A stretch of 64,000 nt of DNA, taken from GCA-003244245 sp963712995 (GTDB lineage Bacteria; Actinomycetota; Actinomycetes; Mycobacteriales; Pseudonocardiaceae). The translations under genes and the position numbers were made by a program. A model generated the notes under the pieces. That model saw only the letters and a list, made by a program, of their open reading frames with translations. It was not told where the DNA came from and searched no databases. Below are positions 24,817 to 33,499 of the stretch, piece by piece. The number at the start of each line of letters is the position of its first letter. Position 1 is the stretch's first letter. The stretch lies in contig CAVQKH010000026.1 of assembly GCA_963712995.1 (NCBI GenBank), positions 434,001-498,000 of the forward strand. Direction: 5' to 3'.

Positions 24817-25740
24817 TCAGCAGGTGTGTTCGTGGTCTGCGTGATCGTCGTGCTCGACCTGCAGGGTGCTGTGGGTGAGGCCGAAGTGGGTACGCAGTGC
24901 CTGCGCGGCTGCGTCGAGCACGGAGGCGTCCCCGCAGTGCAGTGACCGGGCCTCCTCGACCACCAGGTGCGCGGAGACGGCGTGGCGGCCCGATGTGATC
25001 GTCCACAGATGCAGGTCGTGCACACCACGCACGCCTGGCACGGTGCGCAACACCCGCTCCACCTCGGCGGTGTCCACGCCCCGGGGGGCTCCCTCCAGCA
25101 GCACGTGAGCCGCTTCGCGAAGCAGGGCCAGCGCTCGTGGCAGGATCAGCGCGGCGATCGCCAGTGATGCGATGGGATCGGCCTGGCGCCAGCCGGTGGC
25201 GAGCATGATCAGCGCGGCGCCGAGCACCGCGACCGAACCGAACGCATCACCCATCACCTCGAGCAGCGCGCCGCGCAGGTTGAGACTGCGCTGGCGAGCT
25301 GCCTCCCGGCTGAATCCGCCGCTGAGCACCGCCAGCGCGGCCAGGTTGCCGACCAGCCCGAACGCCCCGATGACCAGCAGCGGGAGGCCGGCCACCGGTG
25401 GCGGAGCAGCCAGCCGGGTGATCGCCTCGACCGCCACCACCCCGCCCACCACCAGCAGCACCAGGGCGTTGAACGCGGCGGCGAGGATCTCGGCGCGACC
25501 CAGCCCATAGGTCCGGCGCTGGCTCGGCGGGCGTTGGGCGAGCACGCTGGCGACCAGCGCGACCGACAGACCCAGCACGTCGGTGACCAGATGCCCGACG
25601 TCGGCAAGCAATGCCAGCGAACCGGTCAGGGCGGCGCCGACGACCTCGGCCAGCAGCACCACCGAGATGATGGCCAGCGCCCAGCGCAGGCGCCGACGAT
25701 CGGACGGTGCGGTCCCGTGACCATGCCCGTGACCACCCAT
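24817..25740 (-). CDS. Cation diffusion facilitator transporter (CzcD/ZitB type)
   Basis: 307 residues from ATG 25740 (MGGHGHGHG). The His-rich N-terminus and a second His cluster at the C-terminus (HDDHADHEHTC) suggest zinc or a similar divalent metal. Six transmembrane helices are apparent. SLALLADVGHLVTDVLGL in TM2 and MGDAFGSVAVLGAAL in TM5 carry the H/D transport-site residues. It exports metal from the cytoplasm by proton antiport. It is convergent with the DUF2505 gene, 8 bp away. Confidence 0.92.
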   Translation of the reverse strand: MGGHGHGHGTAPSDRRRLRWALAIISVVLLAEVVGAALTGSLALLADVGHLVTDVLGLSVALVASVLAQRPPSQRRTYGLGRAEILAAAFNALVLLVVGGVVAVEAITRLAAPPPVAGLPLLVIGAFGLVGNLAALAVLSGGFSREAARQRSLNLRGALLEVMGDAFGSVAVLGAALIMLATGWRQADPIASLAIAALILPRALALLREAAHVLLEGAPRGVDTAEVERVLRTVPGVRGVHDLHLWTITSGRHAVSAHLVVEEARSLHCGDASVLDAAAQALRTHFGLTHSTLQVEHDDHADHEHTC

Positions 25741-25786
25741 GCGCGTCACGATACATGCACGTTCACGCATGGATTATCCGGCGACA

Positions 25787-26095
25787 TCACCAGCGTGGCC
25801 CGCGCTGCACCTCCGTCACCGCAGGCTTGACGTCCACCAGGTAGACCAGCACGGCCACCAGGCCGACCAGATACAACAACATCGAGCCGGACCCGACCCG
25901 GTTGAGCAGGAAATTGAGCAGGAGCAGGACGCCGGCACCGCCGGTGATGCCCAGCCAGGCCGGCTTGGTCAACTTGTCGGCAGCGGTGTAGGCATCGGCT
26001 CGCTGGAGCGTGGCATGGATGAAGGCGAAGATCCCCACCGGGACCGCGGCCAGATACAGGATCTGATAAATCATGATGTCGAGCGTCTCCAGCAC
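25787..26095 (-). CDS. DUF2516 family membrane protein
   Basis: 102 residues with three predicted transmembrane helices (ILYLAAVPVGIFAFIHATL, WLGITGGAGVLLLLNFLL, SMLLYLVGLVAVLVYLVDV). TADKLTKPAWLGI between the first two is typical of DUF2516 proteins such as Rv0476. The function is unknown. Confidence 0.85.
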   Translation of the reverse strand: MLETLDIMIYQILYLAAVPVGIFAFIHATLQRADAYTAADKLTKPAWLGITGGAGVLLLLNFLLNRVGSGSMLLYLVGLVAVLVYLVDVKPAVTEVQRGPRW

Positions 26096-26143
26096 CCACT
26101 CAGGATACGCAGGCCGACGCCCCGCCCCCGATGGCGTCGCGCC

Positions 26144-27406
26144 TCAGACGAGGAGCTGGGAGATGGCGTGGATGGCGAGGCCGGCGAGGGCGCCGATGAC
26201 GGTGCCGTTGATACGGATGAACTGGAGGTCCCGGCCCACTTGGAGCTCCACCTTCCGGGCGGTCTCCTCGGCGTCCCAGCGCTGCACCGTCTCGGTGATC
26301 AAGGTGGTGATCTCCCCACGGTAGGTGGCCACCACGTAGCCGGCCACGCCTAGTAGCCAGTTATCCACCTTGGACCGCAGCTCCACATCCTCGGACAGGC
26401 GCCCACCCAGTGCGACCAGACCGTCGCGCACCCGTCGGCGCAGCTCCGATGACGGGTCCTCGGCGGCGCTGAGCAGCATCTTCTTCGCAGTACTCCAGGC
26501 GGACCCGAGCAGGATCTGCACCTCGGGGTGCGCCAGCACCTGCCGCTGGATCACCTCGGCGCGCTCGATCATCTCCGGGTCCGTCCGCAGATCCTCGGCG
26601 AACTCCAGCAGGAAGTTGTCCAACGCCTTGCGCATGGGGTGCTCCGAGTCGGTGTGCACCTCCCAGGCGAACGACAGCACCTCCCCGTACAACCGGTCCG
26701 CGACCAGCTCATCGACGAACTTCGGTGACCATCCCGGCAAGCGCTGGCTGACCACCCGCAAGACCGCGCCGTGGTTGTCGCGCACCCACTCGTAAACCCG
26801 CTCAGCGACCAGTTCGACGAGTTTGTGATGCGACCCGTCGATGAGCAGCTGACCGAGCACCCGGCCCAACGGTGGCCCCCACGACTGCTCGACGAGACGT
26901 TTGACCAAGGCGTTCTCCAGTAGCGACTGCACGTCCTCGTCGCGCAGCACGGTCACCACGGCGCGCACCGCGGTGGCCAGCTCAGCAGTGGCGCGCTCGG
27001 CGTTTCGGGGCTGCGCGAGCCAGTTACCGAGCCGAGCGCCGATCCCGACCCGGGTCAGCTTGTCGGTCACCACCGCCGCTGCGAGGAAGTTGCTACCCAC
27101 GAAATCACCGAGGTTCTCCCCGAGCGCGTCCTTCTTCCGGGGGATGATCGCGGTGTGCGGGATGGGCAGCCCCAACGGATGGCGGAACAGCGCGGTCACT
27201 GCGAACCAGTCGGCCAGTGCACCGACCATGCTGGCCTCGGCCATCGCGCGCACGTACCCCACCCAGGGCGCAGCGGTCCCCTGGGGACCCTCGTAGAGCA
27301 GTGTCACCACATAAACCACTGCGGCACCCAGCAGAAACGCGAGCGCAACCGCCTTCATCCGGCGCAGTCCCCGCTGCTTGGCCCGCTCGTTGCTGGTCAG
27401 CTCCAC
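26144..27406 (-). CDS. DUF445 family membrane-associated protein
   Basis: 420 residues. One N-terminal transmembrane segment (VALAFLLGAAVVYVVTLLY) is followed by the family signature AEASMVGALADWFAVTALFRHPLG and IPHTAIIPRKKDALGENLG. A long helical region follows, then a C-terminal hydrophobic segment (INGTVIGALAGLAIHAISQL). DUF445 proteins are conserved in actinobacteria; their role is undefined. Confidence 0.88.
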   Translation of the reverse strand: MELTSNERAKQRGLRRMKAVALAFLLGAAVVYVVTLLYEGPQGTAAPWVGYVRAMAEASMVGALADWFAVTALFRHPLGLPIPHTAIIPRKKDALGENLGDFVGSNFLAAAVVTDKLTRVGIGARLGNWLAQPRNAERATAELATAVRAVVTVLRDEDVQSLLENALVKRLVEQSWGPPLGRVLGQLLIDGSHHKLVELVAERVYEWVRDNHGAVLRVVSQRLPGWSPKFVDELVADRLYGEVLSFAWEVHTDSEHPMRKALDNFLLEFAEDLRTDPEMIERAEVIQRQVLAHPEVQILLGSAWSTAKKMLLSAAEDPSSELRRRVRDGLVALGGRLSEDVELRSKVDNWLLGVAGYVVATYRGEITTLITETVQRWDAEETARKVELQVGRDLQFIRINGTVIGALAGLAIHAISQLLV

Positions 27407-27456
27407 CCTGCCGATTGTGCACCGACACTGCGACTTACAGCGGGACTTGCAGCAGG

Positions 27457-28662
27457 ATGACGACCGTGCGAGCTCACGGATTGGTCACCCGGCTGCAGCC
27501 GTTCGCCTCGACGATCTTCGCGGAGATGACCGAGTTGGCCGCGCGCACCGGCGCGGTGAACCTCGGCCAGGGTTTCCCGGACACCGACGGCCCGATCGGC
27601 ATGCTCGAGATCGCCCGGTCGGCCATCGCCGGTGGGCACAACCAGTACCCGCCCGGGTCGGGCATCCCCGAGTTGCGCCAGGCCGTCGCCGAGCAGCGGG
27701 CAACCCGCTACGGCGTGACGCACGATCCGGACACCGAGGTGCTGATCACCGTCGGCGCCACCGAGGCGATCAGCGCCGCGCTGCTTGGCCTGGTACAGCC
27801 GGGCGACGAGGTCCTGCTCATCGAGCCCTACTACGACTCCTACGCCGCGGCGGTGGCACTGGCCGGCGCGAACCGGCGGTGCGTGCCGCTGGTCGCCGAG
27901 GGGAACCGGTTCGCGCTGGACCTCGACGCGGTGGCCGGCGCGATCACGCCGGCCACCCGGGCGCTGCTGCTCAACAGCCCGCACAACCCCACCGGCACGG
28001 TGTTGCACCGCTCGGAGCTGGCCGCGCTCGCGGCACTCGCCGTTGCACATGATCTGCTGGTGATCACCGATGAGGTGTACGAACACCTGGTGTTCGATAC
28101 AGCGCAACACGTGCCGATCGCGACTTTCCCCGGAATGGCGCAGCGCACGCTGTCCGTCTCCAGTGCGGGCAAGACCTTCAGCGTGACCGGCTGGAAGATC
28201 GGCTGGGTGTGTGGGCCGGCGAACCTGGTGGCCGCGACGCGGGCGGCCAAGCAGTTCCTCACCTTCGTCGGCGGAGCACCGTTCCAGCCGGCGGTGGCGC
28301 ACGCGCTGAGCGCTGAGCATGCCTGGGTGGCGGCACACCGCGCGGCGTTGCAGGACAAGCAGCACCGGCTGGCCACCGGATTACGCGCCGCGGGCTTCGG
28401 CGTGCGCCGATCGGAAGGAACCTATTTCGTCTGCGCGGATGTCCGGCCGCTCGGCTACTCCGACGGGCTGCGGTTCTGCCGTGAGCTGCCCTCCCGAGCC
28501 GGTGTGGTGGCGGTACCGGTGCAGGCCTTCGTCGACGACCCGGCGCCATGGCGGCACCTGGTGCGCTTCGCGTTCTGCAAGCGCGACGAGGTGCTCGACG
28601 AGGCGATCGCACGCCTCATCGCAGCCGGGTTTGTGAGGTCGGAGATCTTTGACAATCACTGA
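27457..28662 (+). CDS. PLP-dependent class I/II aminotransferase
   Basis: 401 residues from ATG 27457. Fold type I motifs: VNLGQGFPDTDGP, HNQYPPGSGIPELRQA, LLNSPHNPTGTV, DEVYEHLVFD, and SVSSAGKTFSVTGWKIGW with the PLP lysine K239. It resembles actinobacterial DapC-like/methionine or kynurenine-type aminotransferases (Rv0858c group). The exact amino acid cannot be decided from sequence. Confidence 0.88.
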   Translation: MTTVRAHGLVTRLQPFASTIFAEMTELAARTGAVNLGQGFPDTDGPIGMLEIARSAIAGGHNQYPPGSGIPELRQAVAEQRATRYGVTHDPDTEVLITVGATEAISAALLGLVQPGDEVLLIEPYYDSYAAAVALAGANRRCVPLVAEGNRFALDLDAVAGAITPATRALLLNSPHNPTGTVLHRSELAALAALAVAHDLLVITDEVYEHLVFDTAQHVPIATFPGMAQRTLSVSSAGKTFSVTGWKIGWVCGPANLVAATRAAKQFLTFVGGAPFQPAVAHALSAEHAWVAAHRAALQDKQHRLATGLRAAGFGVRRSEGTYFVCADVRPLGYSDGLRFCRELPSRAGVVAVPVQAFVDDPAPWRHLVRFAFCKRDEVLDEAIARLIAAGFVRSEIFDNH

Positions 28663-28749
28663 TGTTACGCAAAGTGATAACAGTGTGTAGTATCAGTGAG
28701 CGACTGTCCGGGTAAGTCCGGATCGGGCGGATAGGTTGAGGGGGAACCG

Positions 28750-29604
28750 GTGGCCGCCATCCCCGACACAGGTGGCGCAGGATACGCGCCCCGCGGGGTG
28801 ACGCGCGCGCTAGTTCGGTTGGTTGTGCTCGGTGGGCTGGTCACGGCCGGATGGCTGCTGGGATCGGGAATCAGCCACGCGGATGAGGACCCGGGGTTAC
28901 CCGGTACCGGCCTGACCCACATCATCAGCCTCGCCACGTCCTCCGATGACCGCTCCGGCGATCGGCTCGGTGTACCGACCCCGGCCAGGCCGACCATCAA
29001 GAAGGTGCTCCCGAGCGCTCAGGTGCCGCGACTGCCCGTTCAATCACCGATACAGGCCGGCCTGCTGCGACCCCTCGTCAATACCGTCGACGCGACGAAA
29101 CCCGCGACGAAACCACTGGCCCAAACCCTGACCTCGGTCTCGCGGCCGCTGTCTGGCACCGCCCCGCAGCGCGCCGCAGCCCAGTCGCCCGTACCGGCCG
29201 ATCCGCCAGCGGCGGTACCGGCAACGGCGCCGGCCGCCGCGGCCGCGGTTCCGACCGCCGCGGTTCCCACCGCAGCGCCACCCGTAGACACCGCAGTGCG
29301 CGATGCCGCGCCTGCCGTTGCGCTCCACGCTCCCGCTGCGCCCGCGGCTGACCCGATGACGGTCCTGGTCGCAAACGGTGACGCTCCGGTAGCCCCGATG
29401 CCGGGGAGCCCACCGGGAAGCACCACATCGCCATGTGTGATCGGCGGTACTGGAGGCTCTACCAGCACCAAGTGCGCCTCAGACGTTGCGGTGCGTGAGA
29501 GCTGGGCAGCGGGGAGCCTCGTCCAGTCCTGTGGTCTGAGTGCTCGCGACACCAGCGACCTCCCGGGGTCGCTGGCTGCACAACCGTCCACATCCCCGGA
29601 CTGA
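28750..29604 (+). CDS. Secreted Ala/Pro-rich protein, function unknown
   Basis: 284 residues, GTG start with GAGGGGG 6 bp upstream. A signal peptide or anchor spans about 19-45 (RLVVLGGLVTAGWLLGSGIS), followed by HADED. The body is low complexity: tandem Thr-Lys-Pro-Ala, then a long Ala/Pro/Val linker. The C-terminal 70 residues hold three cysteines (SPCVIGG, TKCASD, QSCGLS). No family is recognised. It looks like an exported, wall-spanning protein. A GTGATAACA motif lies about 75 bp upstream. Confidence 0.65.
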   Translation: MAAIPDTGGAGYAPRGVTRALVRLVVLGGLVTAGWLLGSGISHADEDPGLPGTGLTHIISLATSSDDRSGDRLGVPTPARPTIKKVLPSAQVPRLPVQSPIQAGLLRPLVNTVDATKPATKPLAQTLTSVSRPLSGTAPQRAAAQSPVPADPPAAVPATAPAAAAAVPTAAVPTAAPPVDTAVRDAAPAVALHAPAAPAADPMTVLVANGDAPVAPMPGSPPGSTTSPCVIGGTGGSTSTKCASDVAVRESWAAGSLVQSCGLSARDTSDLPGSLAAQPSTSPD

Positions 29605-29733
29605 CCCGCACCACTCGGTTTGGTCGCCGTTGCGGGCAACTGGTCCCACCGACCGGTCTTGCCGATTGCAGGTCGACCGACTTCTGCCGCCATGAACCCC
29701 CGATCTGTCCGACCGCGCCCGGGCGGATCGGGT

Positions 29734-30504
29734 TTATGGCCCCGGCGTCGCGTTGCCCCCGTGACGCCGGGGCCCTTCACCGGCTCTCCCCCACTCAGAT
29801 ATGTCTCCATATCGGGGTGGGCGGGAGGGTGCGGAGGCGCGCCACGCTGCCAGCCAGGTGTCAGTGGCGATCACGGGGAGCAGCAGCGCCCAGGCTCCGT
29901 CGATCCGCTGCCAGAGCTGCTGGCGCTCGCCCACCGCGTCGCAGATCTGCCGATGACCGGCAACGATCGCGACAATCTGCCGGGCGACCAGAACAGGGTG
30001 GATCCCCTCACGGAGCAGACCGGCCTGCTCGGCCAGGCCCAAGAGTTCGGAAGCGGCGCGTTCACCGAAACCGTAGTGCCCGTGCGCATCCGGCTCCCGC
30101 ATCGGCAGCTCGTTGAGCAGGCGGGTGCCTCCTCTGACGATCGGGTCGTCGATCATCAGCGCAATCACCTCGTCGACCAGGGCCACCAGCTCTGCAAGCG
30201 GATCAAGCCCGCGCTTGCTGACCTGCACGCGGAGCTCTCCCCACCGCTGCACCATCTGGGTGATGACCGCTCGTGCCAACATCTCCTTGGAAGCGAAGTG
30301 GAAGTACAGCGCCCCCTTGGTGCCGCCACTATCGGCCAACACGCTGTCCAGCGAGGTGGCGTGGTAGCCGGCGCAAGCGAAGTGCTCAGCTGCAGCGGTG
30401 AGAATCGCCAGCCGGGTAGCCCGGGCCCGCGGCTGCAGCCTTGCCCGGTCTGGGTAGGCTCCGCCACCACTGGCTCCGGGGCTGGGCGGACCGGTGCTGG
30501 ACAT
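29734..30504 (-). CDS. TetR-family regulator, gamma-butyrolactone-receptor-like
   Basis: 256 residues. The HTH is ILTAAAEHFACAGYHATSLD, then TKGALYFHFASKEMLARAVI; this latter wording is typical of ArpA/ScbR-type gamma-butyrolactone receptors. The ligand domain is also of that type (GFGERAASELLGLAEQAGLL, VARQIVAIVAGHRQICDAV). The last about 25 residues are translated from a hairpin repeat (about 29788-29830) and are probably not functional. Two palindromic sites lie 60-95 bp upstream. No butyrolactone synthase gene is seen in the window. Confidence 0.8.
   Translation of the reverse strand: MSSTGPPSPGASGGGAYPDRARLQPRARATRLAILTAAAEHFACAGYHATSLDSVLADSGGTKGALYFHFASKEMLARAVITQMVQRWGELRVQVSKRGLDPLAELVALVDEVIALMIDDPIVRGGTRLLNELPMREPDAHGHYGFGERAASELLGLAEQAGLLREGIHPVLVARQIVAIVAGHRQICDAVGERQQLWQRIDGAWALLLPVIATDTWLAAWRASAPSRPPRYGDISEWGRAGEGPRRHGGNATPGP
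29788..29830. repeat. CCCGATATGGAG-type hairpin element inside the 3' end of the TetR gene
   Basis: On the minus strand CCCGATATGGAGACATA is followed by a complementary half (GATATG/CATATC, flanked by CCCAC/GTGGG). An almost identical core, CCCGATATGGAGCCATA, occurs at 40163-40179 at the end of another regulator gene. Confidence 0.65.
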
Positions 30505-30564
30505 GACGGTTCGACGCTACTCGTCTGAAGTCCGGGTGGCAGCGCTTCCAGGTCACACCGTTTC

Positions 30565-30597
30565 TAGGTGGCGACCTAAACACACCCACTGGTATGT
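30565..30597. promoter_or_regulatory. Candidate operators for the TetR/butyrolactone-type regulator
   Basis: TAGGT-ggcg-ACCTA (30565-30578) is a perfect 5-bp-arm palindrome. The 20-mer at 30578-30597 reads on the minus strand ACATACCAGTGGGTGTGTTT, resembling the imperfect palindromes bound by butyrolactone receptors. Both are 60-95 bp upstream of the TetR start, in the gap to the divergent fluoride operon. Confidence 0.45.
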
Positions 30598-30660
30598 TTC
30601 GTTCACGTAGCGACTCGCGTGAGTTAACCCTGCAGTGATAACACGTTTGGGGGTCCCGCG

Positions 30661-30733
30661 GGGGGATGTGGTCGCCCGGGGCGGTAGGGACGACCGCCCC
30701 GGGCGACTGCCAAACCGGGCGATGCCGACCGCC
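30661..30733 (+). promoter_or_regulatory. Candidate fluoride riboswitch (crcB motif) with embedded 15-bp hairpin
   Basis: Upstream of crcB, GGGATGTGGTCGCCC resembles the first hairpin of the fluoride riboswitch. ACTGCCAAACCGGGCGATGCC resembles the second hairpin with its conserved GATG. GTGGTCG (30668-30674) can pair over 7 bp with CGACCGC (30726-30732) as the pseudoknot. A perfect 15-bp stem (30671-30685 with 30693-30707) uses the same left strand, so the two folds are mutually exclusive. That insertion is atypical, hence the modest confidence; the hairpin alone could be a terminator. Confidence 0.4.
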
Positions 30734-30750
30734 GTGTTGAATCAGCGATC

Positions 30751-31146
30751 GTGATGCCCGCACCGGACGGTCGAGAGCTCGCCGCAGTCTTCGCCGGGGG
30801 TTGCGTCGGTGCGGTATGTCGCGGGCTCCTGGGTGAGGCGTACCCGGGGACGAGCTGGCCGTGGGTGAGCTTCGCCGTGAATCTTGCTGGCGCCTTCCTG
30901 CTGGGTTACTTCGTGACCCGACTGCAAGAGCGATTGCCGCTGTCCAGCTACCGGCGACCGCTACTGGGTACAGGTCTGTGCGGCGGGCTCACCACGTTCT
31001 CGACGATGCAGGTGGAGCTGCTCGGGATGCTCGACGCGCACCACTACGGGCTGGCCGCCGGTTACGCGTCAGCGAGCATCGCCGGTGGCTACGCCGCGGT
31101 ACACCTGTCCACCGCTATGGTGCGACGAATCCGGGTGTGGGCATGA
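30751..31146 (+). CDS. crcB: Fluoride channel subunit CrcB/FluC (first copy)
   Basis: 131 residues, GTG start followed directly by ATG. Four transmembrane helices and the signature GLCGGLTTFSTMQVELL mark a Fluc-type fluoride channel subunit, which exports fluoride as an antiparallel dimer. FAVNLAGAFLLGYF carries the conserved Asn of the pore. It overlaps the second crcB by 4 bp. Confidence 0.92.
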   Translation: MMPAPDGRELAAVFAGGCVGAVCRGLLGEAYPGTSWPWVSFAVNLAGAFLLGYFVTRLQERLPLSSYRRPLLGTGLCGGLTTFSTMQVELLGMLDAHHYGLAAGYASASIAGGYAAVHLSTAMVRRIRVWA

Positions 31147-31508
31147 CCGTGCTGTTGTGGGCAGGGGTGGCACTGATCGGCGGTGCGGGCTCGATTCTGC
31201 GCTTCCTCGTTGACGGCGCCATCGCCTCCCGGACACCCCGCTCCTTTCCCTACGGCACATTGGTGGTCAACCTCTCTGGTGCGGTCCTGCTCGGCCTGCT
31301 CACCGGAATGACGTTGCACCACGACGAGGCCCTGCTGGCCGGCACCGCCGCGGTTGGCTCATACACGACCTTCTCGACGTGGATGTTCGAGACCCAGCGC
31401 CTCGCCGAGGATCGGCAACTGCTGAGCCTGACGGCGAACGTGGTGTTGAGCCTGGTTGCCGGAGTCCTCGCCGCAGCGCTGGGCCGGCTGCTCGGGAGCC
31501 ACCTGTGA
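31143..31508 (+). CDS. crcB: Fluoride channel subunit CrcB/FluC (second copy)
   Basis: 121 residues, starting in the ATGA overlap with the first copy. LVVNLSGAVLLGLL and GSYTTFSTWMFETQRL are the family motifs. Here GSYTTFST replaces GxCGGxTTFST, as is usual for the second member of a heteromeric pair. Two crcB genes in tandem suggest a heterodimeric channel. Confidence 0.92.
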   Translation: MTVLLWAGVALIGGAGSILRFLVDGAIASRTPRSFPYGTLVVNLSGAVLLGLLTGMTLHHDEALLAGTAAVGSYTTFSTWMFETQRLAEDRQLLSLTANVVLSLVAGVLAAALGRLLGSHL

Positions 31509-32554
31509 TCGAGGACTGCCTGAAACTCACCACCTACTTCGGGGAGCGGCACCGCAGCGGCCGGGCCTTGCTGGCCGATGCCCAACTGGAGCTGTTCGGC
31601 CGGCGGGCGATCGCTACCAGTGTGCTGCTGCGCGGCACGGAGGGGTTCGGGCTCAAGCACCATCTGCGGACCGACCGGCTCCTCACCTTGTCCGAGGATC
31701 TGCCCATTGTGTCCGTCGCCGTGGACACCCCGCCGCGGATCGAGGCTCTGTTCGATGACCTCCGAGCCGTCGAGCACCGGGGACTGATGACACTGGAGCG
31801 AGCGCAGATGCTGCGCGGGGACATCGCGGCGGTGCAGCTGCCCGAGAAGCCCCCTGACGCCACCAAACTGACCGTGTATGTCGGCCGGCAGGAACGCGTC
31901 CACCGGGTACCGACCTTCGTCGCGGTCTGTGAGTTGCTGCATCGGCGCGGCATCGCGGGTGCCACCGTGCTGCTGGGTGTCGACGGGACAGCGCACGGCC
32001 TGCGACGGCGCGCCAAGTTCTTCGGGCGCAACGCCGACGTGCCGATGATGATCGTCGCGGTCGGTTCGGGAGAGCGAATGGGCCAGGTCCTACCCGAGAT
32101 CAGTGGCCTGCTGCGCCGACCACTGATCACCCTGGAACGGGTCCGGATGTGCAAACGCGACGGCGAGCTCCTCGAACGCCCGCACGCCCTACCGGCCACC
32201 GACGAGCACGGGATGGCGATATGGCAGAAGCTGATGGTCCACACCTCGGAACGGGCGTTGTACGGCGGGCAGCCGGTGCATCAAGTGTTGGTGCGGCGGC
32301 TGCGGCAGGCCGGCGCCCGGGGCGCGACCGCGGTGCGGGGCATGTGGGGCTTCCACGGACAGGTCGCGCCGCACGGCGATCGGCTGCTGCAACTGGGCCG
32401 TCACGTCCCGGTAATCACGATCATCATCGACACCAGGGCCCAGATAGCGGCCTGCTTCGGCATCGTCGACGAGCTCACCACCGGGCACGGCGTGGTCACC
32501 AGCGAGACGGTGCTGGTGCGCCGCGAGAGGGCCTACGCAGCACCGCCAGGGTGA
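31505..32554 (+). CDS. Triple DUF190 domain protein of the fluoride operon
   Basis: 349 residues, GTG start overlapping the second crcB stop by 4 bp. The PII-like DUF190 fold is repeated three times: about 5-90 (LKLTTYFGERHRSGR), 120-205 (TKLTVYVGRQERVHR) and 240-325 (QKLMVHTSERALYGG). Each repeat continues with a conserved GATVLLG/GATAVRG-like strand and a VPVITIII-like strand. Single DUF190 proteins commonly accompany crcB. A triple fusion could form a pseudo-trimer like a PII trimer on one chain. The role in fluoride response is inferred only. Confidence 0.88.
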   Translation: MIEDCLKLTTYFGERHRSGRALLADAQLELFGRRAIATSVLLRGTEGFGLKHHLRTDRLLTLSEDLPIVSVAVDTPPRIEALFDDLRAVEHRGLMTLERAQMLRGDIAAVQLPEKPPDATKLTVYVGRQERVHRVPTFVAVCELLHRRGIAGATVLLGVDGTAHGLRRRAKFFGRNADVPMMIVAVGSGERMGQVLPEISGLLRRPLITLERVRMCKRDGELLERPHALPATDEHGMAIWQKLMVHTSERALYGGQPVHQVLVRRLRQAGARGATAVRGMWGFHGQVAPHGDRLLQLGRHVPVITIIIDTRAQIAACFGIVDELTTGHGVVTSETVLVRRERAYAAPPG

Positions 32555-33464
32555 GGGCAAGCAGGGCGACCCCGCACAGCAGCATCGCCAGCGGCACACC
32601 CAGCGAGCCGGCGAAGAAATGCCCCACTGTCCAGGGCAGGTAGCCGAATCCCCCGGCCAGACCGATAACGGTCAGCACAGTCCGGTCGGTGCCGACTCCT
32701 ACCGCTACAAACACAGCCGCCGCGGCCAGGCCGAGCAGCGGAGCCGCGTCCGACCAGCTGACTGCGGTGATTCCAGCGCCGGCGAGCACCGCGACACCGC
32801 CACCAGCCAGTGCGATCACCGTCGGGGGCAGTAGCGCCAGCCAGCCCGCGGCCACCCAGAGTGCTCCTGCACCGGCGATCGCCAGCCCGATCGCGCCCTC
32901 CCCACCGGCCAGGCCCGCCGCGCCGCCGGCCGCCATGAGCACCCCGGCCAGGCAGGCGAGATGCTGCGCCGGCCGATCCCGCAACCCCCACAGCAGCGCC
33001 GCGTGCCCGGCCGCAGCAGCACCCGCCGACAACCACACCGCAGCGTCAGCGGCGCGCCCGAGGTCCCAGGCGGCCTGGCCGGCGAACGCAGCCACCGCCA
33101 CCGAGGAGGCGAACCACAGTGCGCCACGCAGCCTGATCAATGCAGGCACTGCGGTGTCGCGGATCCGCGCCCCTACCAGCCAACTGAGGGCAGCGACAGC
33201 GGCCAGCAGCCCGAGCCGTCCCACGGTTGGCACCTCGCGCCAGTACTGGATGGCCAGCGTCACCGCCCCGGACAGTGCGAGCAGCCCACCGAGGTAACCC
33301 AGTGCCTCGGTCACCGGCAGCCCACGAGTGCCACCTGCGCTCTGCTCGCGGGCTCGCTCAGCGGCCAGCACGGCCTGCACCTGCTCGGTGCTGAGGGTCC
33401 CGGCCGCCACGGCACGCCGCAGGATCTCGGCCAGCTCAGCAGTACGGAGTTCCGATTGCGGCAT
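32496..33464 (-). CDS. DUF2157-like polytopic membrane protein
   Basis: 322 residues from ATG 33464 (GAGGTG 7 bp upstream). The N-terminal 45 residues are a soluble helical segment (LAEILRRAVAAGTLSTEQVQ), as in DUF2157 proteins. About ten hydrophobic helices follow, Ala/Gly-rich. It is convergent with the DUF190 gene and overlaps it by 59 bp. The function is unknown. Confidence 0.72.
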   Translation of the reverse strand: MPQSELRTAELAEILRRAVAAGTLSTEQVQAVLAAERAREQSAGGTRGLPVTEALGYLGGLLALSGAVTLAIQYWREVPTVGRLGLLAAVAALSWLVGARIRDTAVPALIRLRGALWFASSVAVAAFAGQAAWDLGRAADAAVWLSAGAAAAGHAALLWGLRDRPAQHLACLAGVLMAAGGAAGLAGGEGAIGLAIAGAGALWVAAGWLALLPPTVIALAGGGVAVLAGAGITAVSWSDAAPLLGLAAAAVFVAVGVGTDRTVLTVIGLAGGFGYLPWTVGHFFAGSLGVPLAMLLCGVALLALTLAVLRRPSRGAPAPSRW

Positions 33465-33499
33465 ATCGAGCACCTCGCTGTCCACGCATCGCCATCTCA

